Assembly (NCBI GenBank): GCA_001782975.1 | Contig: MFQD01000046.1 | Span: forward strand, 1-10,540 | Length of the DNA stretch: 10,540 bases | Reading direction: 5' to 3' | Source: Candidatus Magasanikbacteria bacterium RIFCSPHIGHO2_02_FULL_50_9b | GTDB lineage: Bacteria; Patescibacteriota; Patescibacteriia; Magasanikbacterales; 2-02-FULL-50-9b | Part shown: positions 5,302-10,540 of the stretch, piece after piece | Position numbering within the stretch: position 1 is the first letter of the stretch | Layout: the number at the start of each line of letters is the position of its first letter | The notes under the pieces: generated by a model | What the model was told of the DNA's origin: nothing | Database searches by the model: none | What the model saw: the letters and a program-made list of their open reading frames with translations, nothing else | Program-made: the position numbers and the translations under genes

Positions 5302-6669
5302 ATGTCCGAACGTCGCCCCGAAATAGTTGACTTCCGCATTCCCACCGTTGCCTTGGTTGGCCGCGTTAATGTTGGCAAATCTGCGTTGTTCAACTGCATT
5401 ATGGAGCAGCGTCTCGCCATTGTGTCTGACGTACCGGGAACCACCCGCACCCGCAACATCGGCAATTTCACCTGGCGCGGGGTGCAGTCGCGCATCGTTG
5501 ACGCCGGTGGTATCACCTTTGACGAACATGTTGATTTTGAAGAAGAAATTTTGGAACAAACACGCAAAGCAATCGCTCATGCGGATGTGATTTTATTCGT
5601 GGTCGACGCGCGCGATGGCTTGATGCCACAGGAACGCCAAATCGCACGACTGCTACATAAAGTAAAAATTCCAGTGTTGCTGGTTGCGAACAAAGTTGAT
5701 GCACCACGATTTCAATCACTCGTACACGAAAAAGATTGGTTGAAGCTCGGCTTCGGCACGCCGCGCGCCATATCAGCCGCAAACGGCGTTGGCGTTGGTG
5801 ACATGCTTGATGAAATTTTTAAACTGTTTAACAAAGCGCCACGACGTCCCAAGGTCGTTTCGATCAAACCAGACATTCGTGTTGCGATTTTAGGCAAACC
5901 AAATGTCGGAAAATCAACGCTCATTAATCAAATTTCGGGCGAAGATTTGGTGATCACCTCGCCCATCCCGCATACGACCCGCGAAACATTTAATTTGATG
6001 GTGCAATGGCATGATCGAGTGATTGAATTTATCGACACTGCCGGTATTCGTCGCAAATCACATGTGTCAGAAGGTCTTGAAAAAATTGGCGTGTCGCAAA
6101 GCATTGTGGCGATGGAAGGTGCAGACATTGTGCTGCTCATGATCGATGCAACCGAACCCGTATCAACACAAGAAAAAGTGCTCGCCAGTTTGATTGAAGA
6201 AAAAAAACGCAGCGTCGTGCTGGTCGTTAATAAATGGGATGCGATCGAAGACCACAGCGAAGAAAACCGAAAAGATTTTGTTGACATGATCCGCGGTCAC
6301 TATCCTCATTTGCAACACGCAGAAATTGTATTTGTGTCAGCGCAGTCTGGCTATCGCGTGCATCAGCTGTATGACGTGATCGTCGCCGCATTCGAAGCGC
6401 GTCACCGCATGATCGATGCGTTGACGATTGACGAATTCTTGCGCAAATTAATTTCAAAACATCCCCCGAAACGCGGTGGTGGCAACATCCCTCCAAAAAT
6501 TTACGGCATCAAGCAACTGGCAACTGATCCACCCTACTTCCAAATCAGCATTACGGCAAAATCAATTTTGAATCAAGCGTACGTCAAGTTTATCGAACGC
6601 GCACTGCGTGAAGAATTTGGATTTGTCGGAACGCCAATCGCGTTGTACACTAAAAAAACGAAACAATAA
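5302..6669 (+). CDS. der: Ribosome-assembly GTPase Der (EngA)
   Basis: The 455-residue product has the two tandem GTPase domains and C-terminal KH-like domain specific to Der. Domain 1 has P-loop GRVNVGKS (20-27), DAGG (67-70) and NKVD (130-133). Domain 2 has GKPNVGKS (198-205), DTAG (245-248) and NKWD (310-313). The KH-like part covers about 370-455 (PPKIYGIKQ, PPYFQI). Der acts in late assembly of the large ribosomal subunit. Two residues differ from the usual motifs: Val22 replaces the Pro of GRPNVGKS, and His224 replaces the Gly usually found before TTR in the second G2 region. Both nucleotide sites otherwise look intact. The start ATG lies 6 nt after the LCP stop, with no SD sequence, so translation may be coupled. 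Confidence 0.97.
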   Translation: MSERRPEIVDFRIPTVALVGRVNVGKSALFNCIMEQRLAIVSDVPGTTRTRNIGNFTWRGVQSRIVDAGGITFDEHVDFEEEILEQTRKAIAHADVILFVVDARDGLMPQERQIARLLHKVKIPVLLVANKVDAPRFQSLVHEKDWLKLGFGTPRAISAANGVGVGDMLDEIFKLFNKAPRRPKVVSIKPDIRVAILGKPNVGKSTLINQISGEDLVITSPIPHTTRETFNLMVQWHDRVIEFIDTAGIRRKSHVSEGLEKIGVSQSIVAMEGADIVLLMIDATEPVSTQEKVLASLIEEKKRSVVLVVNKWDAIEDHSEENRKDFVDMIRGHYPHLQHAEIVFVSAQSGYRVHQLYDVIVAAFEARHRMIDALTIDEFLRKLISKHPPKRGGGNIPPKIYGIKQLATDPPYFQISITAKSILNQAYVKFIERALREEFGFVGTPIALYTKKTKQ

Positions 6670-6670
6670 T

Positions 6671-7216
6671 ATGTGGCTCGTGGTGGGGCTCGGCAATCCC
6701 GGATCTGAATACGCGGCAACACGGCACAACGCCGGTTGGATGGCTGCTGATTTGTTGGCACGCACGCTTGAGGTGACTTCATGGCGCGATGACACAAAGC
6801 ATGGCGCACACGTTGCGAGCGCGCACCTCGACGGCGCAAAAATTTTAATTGCAAAACCAACGACCTTCATGAACGAGTCTGGCGCAGCAGTGCAATCACT
6901 TGCTGTTTTTTTTAAAATCGCGCCAGACCATATCATCGTCATGCATGATGATCTTGATTTTCCGCTTGGCGTGGTGCGCACACAATTTGATCGAAGTGCG
7001 GCCGGCCACAATGGTGTTGTGAACATCATCGAAAAATTGGGTGTGCAGGCGTTTCATCGAGTGCGCATTGGCATCGCCAACACTGATGAATCTGCGAAAC
7101 AAATTGATAGCGCAGATTTTGTGTTGCAGAAATTTTCAGCCGATGAACTGGTGGAACTCGCGCCCGCACTTGACACCGCCGTGTCAGCTGTGAGACAACT
7201 AGTGGCAAGAAACTAA
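6671..7216 (+). CDS. pth: Peptidyl-tRNA hydrolase
   Basis: The 181-residue product is a normal-length bacterial Pth. It cuts the ester bond of peptidyl-tRNAs dropped from ribosomes and so frees the tRNA for reuse. All key residues are present: Asn9 in VGLGNPG, the catalytic His19 in TRHNAG, Asn68 in TFMNESG, Asp93 in HDDLD and Asn114 in GHNG. A longer frame opens at 6608 inside der, but the protein family begins exactly at MWLVVGLGNPG, and this ATG comes one base after the der stop. The 1-nt spacing without an SD sequence suggests translational coupling to der. Pairing Pth with the ribosome factor Der in one operon fits a translation-related unit. Confidence 0.97.
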   Translation: MWLVVGLGNPGSEYAATRHNAGWMAADLLARTLEVTSWRDDTKHGAHVASAHLDGAKILIAKPTTFMNESGAAVQSLAVFFKIAPDHIIVMHDDLDFPLGVVRTQFDRSAAGHNGVVNIIEKLGVQAFHRVRIGIANTDESAKQIDSADFVLQKFSADELVELAPALDTAVSAVRQLVARN

Positions 7217-7230
7217 TTTTGAAAAAATCT

Positions 7231-8109
7231 ATGAAGGAGGGGTTTAGTTGCATTACTATTGTTCAAGGCGACGCTGCGTATCCGGCGCTGCTCGCGCAAA
7301 TCGAAGGCCCACCAAAAGAATTATACGTTCGCGGAAATGCCGCACTGCTCCAGACAACCTGCTTCAGTGTTGTCGGCTCACGAAGTGTGAGTGACTACGG
7401 CCGTCGTGCCATTGAATTAATCGTGCCACCAATCGCGCGCTTGTTCACGATTGTGTCAGGGATGGCGCTTGGCGCTGATGCGATGGCACACTGTGTCGCG
7501 CTCAATCAGGGCACACCAACTATCGCGGTTCTTGGGTGCGGCGTTGACGACGATTCGCTCTATCCCCGCTCGCACGTTTCGCTCGCACATCGTATTTTAG
7601 ACAGTGGCGGCTGCTTGGTGTCCGAATATCCGCCCGGCACGCGCGCAAATCCGATTTTTTTTCCCGCACGCAATCGCATTGTCGCTGGTTTGTCGCGCGG
7701 CGTTTTGATTACAGAAGCGGCCAGAGATTCTGGCTCGATGATCACGGCGCGGTTTGCACTCGACAATGGGCGTGATGTGTTCGCCATTCCGGGATCGATT
7801 TTTTCACCGCTGTGCGAAGGAACCAATGATTTATTGCGACAAGGTGCAGCTCCAGCAACATGCGGTCGTGACATTTTGAATGCACTCGGCATTGAAGAGT
7901 CACCAATGCAGCCACAACTTGGTCTCGCGTTGCCACCTGCAGCGCAAAAAATTTATGCACTGCTTACTGAACGACCACTCACTGTTGGCGAAATCATGAC
8001 TCGTCTCGGTGACACGAACATGAATGCGATCGCGCTCATTTCAGAACTTGAGCTTGCCGGCGTCGTTGAACGACGCAATGGAAAAATTGACGTGGTGCGG
8101 CACGCGTGA
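7231..8109 (+). CDS. dprA: DNA processing protein DprA (Smf)
   Basis: The 292-residue product carries the DprA Rossmann-like core: YPALLAQIEGPP (17-28), VVGSR (47-51), SGMALGADAMAH (76-87), FFPARNRIVAGLS (143-155) and SGSMITARFALDNGRDVFAIPG (167-188), with a C-terminal winged-helix part (about 234-288). DprA binds incoming single-stranded DNA during transformation and loads RecA. There is no N-terminal SAM-like domain, so it is a shorter form. I chose ATG 7231; an in-frame TTG at 7219, three bases after the pth stop, would add four residues. AAGGAGG (7234-7240) lies inside the coding start, and the nearest downstream start codon, TTG 7248, is out of frame. It ends the operon. The promoter of the next unit overlaps its last codons. 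Confidence 0.95.
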   Translation: MKEGFSCITIVQGDAAYPALLAQIEGPPKELYVRGNAALLQTTCFSVVGSRSVSDYGRRAIELIVPPIARLFTIVSGMALGADAMAHCVALNQGTPTIAVLGCGVDDDSLYPRSHVSLAHRILDSGGCLVSEYPPGTRANPIFFPARNRIVAGLSRGVLITEAARDSGSMITARFALDNGRDVFAIPGSIFSPLCEGTNDLLRQGAAPATCGRDILNALGIEESPMQPQLGLALPPAAQKIYALLTERPLTVGEIMTRLGDTNMNAIALISELELAGVVERRNGKIDVVRHA

Positions 8110-8115
8110 TACATT
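8087..8115 (+). promoter_or_regulatory. Predicted promoter of the two small membrane-protein genes
   Basis: TTGACG (8087-8092), inside the end of dprA, is followed after 17 nt by TACATT (8110-8115), preceded by TGA as in an extended -10. The predicted start near 8122 gives a leader of about 25 nt carrying the SD sequence. Confidence 0.6.
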
Positions 8116-8131
8116 TTGGGCGTTCTTCACC

Positions 8132-8139
8132 AGGAGGAG
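8132..8139 (+). promoter_or_regulatory. Strong SD sequence deciding the start at 8147
   Basis: AGGAGGAG ends 7 nt before ATG 8147. Together with the following GTCCTGCC it closely resembles the leader of the next gene (8554-8568), so the two start regions look copied from one another. Confidence 0.85.
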
Positions 8140-8146
8140 TCCTGCC

Positions 8147-8548
8147 ATGCTACGCAAAATGTGGACACAATACGCTCATCTCATTTGCTGGAGCCTACCT
8201 GCGGCGATCGTGCTCACGATACTGTCCCGTTCAATCTTGATTGGCATCGCGTCGCTGTGCCTTTCACTCAGTGTGCAGTCCTTACACTCACAGCATCATC
8301 ATCCAGAAGATCCGCTTGGAAATCCCGCGATAACACCCATTCTCGGTGGGTTGATGGGTCTCTGCGCGGTTCTCGCGGTGATCATGACCGACGTCATCAC
8401 CGTAATCCTCGTCTGCTTCGGTATGTACAGCTACGACGTGTCAATCCACGCTCGGCAACACCTCCCCGAACATCCATTCGGAAATCGTGCGATCACTATT
8501 GGAGCATTTGCGCTTGCGTGTGCAGGCGCACTTGTGCTCCCCACTTGA
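8147..8548 (+). CDS. Small membrane protein with a duplicated His/Pro motif
   Basis: I do not recognise this 133-residue protein. It is strongly hydrophobic with about four likely membrane segments (near 11-27, 29-44, 64-92 and 115-131). A 19-residue motif occurs twice, at 45-63 and 99-117, exactly 54 residues apart, with 11 identical positions: pattern S-x-H-x3-H-x-P-E-x-P-x-G-N-x-A-I-T. Each copy follows one hydrophobic stretch and precedes another, so the protein looks like a tandem duplication of one unit. The His-rich motif could bind a metal, but this is a guess. The frame is open further upstream into dprA, but a strong SD sequence fixes the start at 8147. It is transcribed from its own promoter and precedes another small membrane gene by 20 nt. 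Confidence 0.8.
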   Translation: MLRKMWTQYAHLICWSLPAAIVLTILSRSILIGIASLCLSLSVQSLHSQHHHPEDPLGNPAITPILGGLMGLCAVLAVIMTDVITVILVCFGMYSYDVSIHARQHLPEHPFGNRAITIGAFALACAGALVLPT

Positions 8549-8553
8549 AAGTA

Positions 8554-8562
8554 AGGAAGGAG
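8554..8562 (+). promoter_or_regulatory. Strong SD sequence deciding the start at 8569
   Basis: AGGAAGGAG ends 6 nt before ATG 8569. The leader GGAGTCC-GCCATG differs from that of the previous gene mainly by one base. Confidence 0.85.
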
Positions 8563-8568
8563 TCCGCC

Positions 8569-8730
8569 ATGATGCTCAAAATCATCAACTTCGCCGGTAA
8601 CACGGCGCTGAACGCTGCCCTCCTGTGCATCGGCGCCGGAATGGTAGTCTATCGCAAGGGCGCTGCCGCCGGCAGGAAAGCGCGCAGCGCCGCAACCCAG
8701 TTCGCCAACGGCCTCACGGCCAGCGACTGA
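8569..8730 (+). CDS. Small single-span membrane protein, 53 residues
   Basis: I do not recognise this protein. It has one probable membrane helix (about 11-28) followed by a basic stretch YRKGAAAGRKAR (28-39) and a short polar end, so by the positive-inside rule the C-terminus is probably cytoplasmic. Its codons are unusually G+C-rich: 44 of 53 end in G or C, against about half in the first 30 codons of topA. A strong SD sequence fits ATG 8569; the next codon is also ATG. It follows the four-segment membrane gene by 20 nt and is followed by a strong terminator, so the two are probably expressed together. The codon bias hints at a different origin, but the gene is too short to be sure. Confidence 0.75.
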   Translation: MMLKIINFAGNTALNAALLCIGAGMVVYRKGAAAGRKARSAATQFANGLTASD

Positions 8731-8742
8731 ACGCCGCCACAA

Positions 8743-8823
8743 CTCAGGTCGGTTGATCACGAACGGGTACGCAATGAGCCAATATGCGTCGCCCGCTCAG
8801 GACAACCAACCTGAGATTTTTTT
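8743..8823 (+). terminator. Composite terminator of the small membrane-protein unit
   Basis: CTCAGGT-C-GGTTG (8743-8755) pairs with CAACC-A-ACCTGAG (8803-8815), twelve pairs with one mismatch, followed by seven T (8817-8823). The large loop holds a second stem: CGGG (8764-8767) with CCCG (8792-8795), and ACGCA (8769-8773) with TGCGT (8785-8789). The extra stem is longer than a simple terminator needs. Confidence 0.8.
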
Positions 8824-8858
8824 AATAAATGAGCAGAGGAATTGCTATTGCCTTAAAC

Positions 8859-8925
8859 GCCGACCACAATGTTTCCTGTAGCACGTTGCCGGCCTCTCGT
8901 GCGAGAAGGAAACAGTGTGGTCGGC
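8859..8925 (+). repeat. Folded 67-nt repeat element, copy 1
   Basis: Three stacked stems form without forcing. The outer stem GCCGACCACA (8859-8868) pairs with TGTGGTCGGC (8916-8925), ten perfect pairs. The middle stem GTTTCC (8871-8876) pairs with GGAAAC (8908-8913). The inner stem GCACG (8881-8885) pairs with CGTGC (8898-8902). The 12-nt loop (8886-8897) contains self-complementary GCCGGC, which could allow loop-loop dimers. It aligns without gaps to copy 2 (3428-3494, minus), and six base pairs covary between them. It sits between the upstream terminator and the topA promoter, 8 nt before the -35, so it is probably not part of the main topA mRNA. A very weak promoter (TTAATA 8822-8827, TATTGC 8846-8851) would start transcription right at its 5' end. 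Confidence 0.8.
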
Positions 8926-8933
8926 ACCACCGT

Positions 8934-8962
8934 TTGACTAAAACACCCAAAACTGATATTTT
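8934..8962 (+). promoter_or_regulatory. Predicted topA promoter, leaderless
   Basis: TTGACT (8934-8939) is followed after 17 nt by TATTTT (8957-8962), preceded by TGA as in an extended -10. The predicted start near 8969 lies about 3 nt before the topA ATG at 8972. Confidence 0.7.
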
Positions 8963-8971
8963 CAAATACAT

Positions 8972-10540
8972 ATGTCGCGACTCGTTATCGTGGAATCCCC
9001 CACCAAAGCAAAAACAATCAGCAAATTTTTAGGTAAAGGCTACACGGTCGAGTCATCGTTTGGACACATTCGCGACCTGCCAAAATCAAAATTAGGTGTT
9101 GATCCAGCAAATAATTTTGAGCCAAAATATCTCGTGCCCGCAGACAAAAAGGCGCGGGTGAAAGAACTGAAGGCACTTGCCGCGGAGGCGGACGAAATCC
9201 TGTTTGCGACTGATGAAGACCGTGAAGGAGAAGCAATTTCATGGCACTTGGCAGAAGTGCTTGGCGAAAAACCGGAGAAAATTAAACGCATCACGTTTCA
9301 TGAAATCACCAAAAAAGCGATCGAACACGCCGTCGAGCATCCGCGCAAATTAGATCTGCACTTGGTCGATGCGCAACAGGCGCGCCGCATCGTTGATCGC
9401 TTGGTGGGTTATGAGCTGTCGCCATTTTTATGGAAAAAAGTTCGCGGCGGCTTGTCCGCTGGTCGCGTGCAATCAGTTGCGGTGCGATTGATCGTGGAAC
9501 GAGAACGCGAAATTCAGGCGTTCAAAGCAGAAGAGTATTGGACAATTGATGCCACGATGCGTGCCGAAGGAAAAGATTTTGAAGCAAAACTCGCTGCAGT
9601 CAACGAAGAAAAATTGGAAAAATTTTCAATCACGACAGAGGATGCGGCAAAAAAAATTGAAGCTGCATTGAACGGCGCAACATTTACCGTTGCGAACGTT
9701 GAAAAAAAATCAGCAACCCGACATCCGGCTCCCCCATTCACCACATCGACACTGCAACAGGAGGCGAATCGCCGATTGGGCGCAACGGCAAAAGTGACGA
9801 TGATGTTTGCACAACGGTTGTATGAACAAGGTATCATCACCTACATGCGTACTGATTCCGTGAATTTAAATGCAGATTTTCAAACAGAGTCGTGCGCGTT
9901 TGCGCGCGAAAAATTTGGCGCTGATTTCACCACCGGCCCCCGCTCATACATGACCAAATCAAAAGGTGCACAAGAAGCGCACGAAGCGATCCGCCCGACT
10001 GACATTCGTCAGACTCCCGAGATGTTGTCCGCAAGCGGCGCAGAAGCAAAGCTGGTTAAGATGTATGACCTCATCTGGCGGCGTGCACTTGCATCCCAAA
10101 TGGCAGGGGCGGAATACAATCAAACCGGAATTGATATAGATGCAGCAGGTTCGGACAAAAAAAACTATTCATTCCGTGCGAATGGTCAGGTGATTTTATT
10201 CGCCGGTTTCATGGCAGTGTATCCCGATGCGCAAAAAGAAACGATCGTGCCAGAAGTTGTGGCAGGCTCGGCAGTGGAGACACGCGAATTAAAAGGGGTG
10301 CAACATTTCACCGAACCACCAGCGCGATACTCGGACGCGTCGCTGGTCAAAATTTTGGAAGAGCACGGCATCGGACGCCCTTCAACCTATGCGCCAACGA
10401 TCGCGACAGTCATTGACCGTGGATATGTTGAGCGCGAAGAACGCCGACTGAAACCGACGGAAATTGCATTCACCGTAACCGACATGCTTGTGGAACATTT
10501 TCCGCAAATCACTGACTATGCCTTCACCGCGGAAATGGAA
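8972..10540 (+). CDS. topA: DNA topoisomerase I, type IA (runs off right edge)
   Basis: 523 residues are visible and the frame is still open at the edge. The Toprim domain begins MSRLVIVESPTKAKTI with the catalytic Glu8; the acidic metal motif TDEDREGEA (80-88) supplies Asp81, Asp83 and Glu85. GRVQSVAVRLI (164-174) follows, then the active-site segment ITYMRTDSVN (289-298) with the DNA-linking Tyr291 and Arg293. AHEAIRPT (336-343) and GIGRPSTYAP (466-475) complete the family signature. Topoisomerase I relaxes negative supercoils by passing strands through a single-strand break. The C-terminal zinc-finger region is outside the window. No SD sequence is present, and the predicted transcript begins almost at the ATG. 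Copy 1 of the folded repeat lies just upstream of its promoter. Confidence 0.97.
   Translation, partial: MSRLVIVESPTKAKTISKFLGKGYTVESSFGHIRDLPKSKLGVDPANNFEPKYLVPADKKARVKELKALAAEADEILFATDEDREGEAISWHLAEVLGEKPEKIKRITFHEITKKAIEHAVEHPRKLDLHLVDAQQARRIVDRLVGYELSPFLWKKVRGGLSAGRVQSVAVRLIVEREREIQAFKAEEYWTIDATMRAEGKDFEAKLAAVNEEKLEKFSITTEDAAKKIEAALNGATFTVANVEKKSATRHPAPPFTTSTLQQEANRRLGATAKVTMMFAQRLYEQGIITYMRTDSVNLNADFQTESCAFAREKFGADFTTGPRSYMTKSKGAQEAHEAIRPTDIRQTPEMLSASGAEAKLVKMYDLIWRRALASQMAGAEYNQTGIDIDAAGSDKKNYSFRANGQVILFAGFMAVYPDAQKETIVPEVVAGSAVETRELKGVQHFTEPPARYSDASLVKILEEHGIGRPSTYAPTIATVIDRGYVEREERRLKPTEIAFTVTDMLVEHFPQITDYAFTAEME

Noticed and set aside
8859..8925. The folded element as an integron attC site, a REP element or a known riboswitch.
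   Set aside because: It lacks the attC core-site ends, the GTAG tetranucleotide is not kept in copy 2, and no conserved core of c-di-GMP, preQ1, ZTP, fluoride or SAM riboswitches is visible.
8829..9032. A 67-codon frame across copy 1 of the repeat and the topA start.
   Set aside because: It overlaps the certain topA start in another frame, has no SD sequence and resembles no protein.
1..10540. CRISPR arrays, insertion sequences, toxin-antitoxin pairs or phage genes.
   Set aside because: I saw no regularly spaced repeats, transposase motifs, toxin-antitoxin gene pairs or phage proteins on either strand.

Overview
This window is a compact stretch of bacterial chromosome, about half G+C, packed with housekeeping genes: smc (partial), rny, a HU-family gene, a tRNA-Val, a LytR-CpsA-Psr (LCP) protein, der, pth, dprA and topA (partial). 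Very short spacers, a tRNA gene without an encoded CCA end, and core genes that start with almost no leader and no Shine-Dalgarno (SD) sequence suggest a streamlined lineage, possibly Patescibacteria/CPR. That placement is an inference; nothing in the window proves it.

Layout. Positions 1-503 (minus strand) hold the 5' end of smc, diverging from rny (735-2255), whose roughly 150-nt leader can close on itself. A HU-family gene (2343-2618) follows and converges, across a shared two-way terminator, on an unrecognised 222-residue gene (2682-3350, minus). Next comes a non-coding stretch with a folded repeat element (3428-3494), two competing hairpins, tRNA-Val(CAC) with a strong terminator, and a predicted three-way-junction structure (3722-3806). 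From 3856 to 8109 runs a tight operon: LCP protein, der, pth, dprA. Two small membrane-protein genes (8147-8548 and 8569-8730) form a separate unit with its own promoter and terminator. A second copy of the folded repeat (8859-8925) lies just upstream of the topA promoter, and topA runs off the right edge.

How the genes relate. The core genes serve chromosome organisation and topology (SMC, HU, topoisomerase I), RNA turnover (RNase Y), ribosome assembly and peptidyl-tRNA recycling (Der, Pth), handling of incoming DNA (DprA) and envelope polymer attachment (LCP). The three genes I cannot name are the three with clear SD sequences.

The most unusual signal is the pair of 67-nt folded elements at 8859-8925 (+) and 3428-3494 (-). 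They align without gaps, and where the stems differ the partner base usually changes too: six base pairs covary. Each ends 7-8 nt before a TTGAC(A/T) -35 hexamer. I do not recognise this element as a known family.
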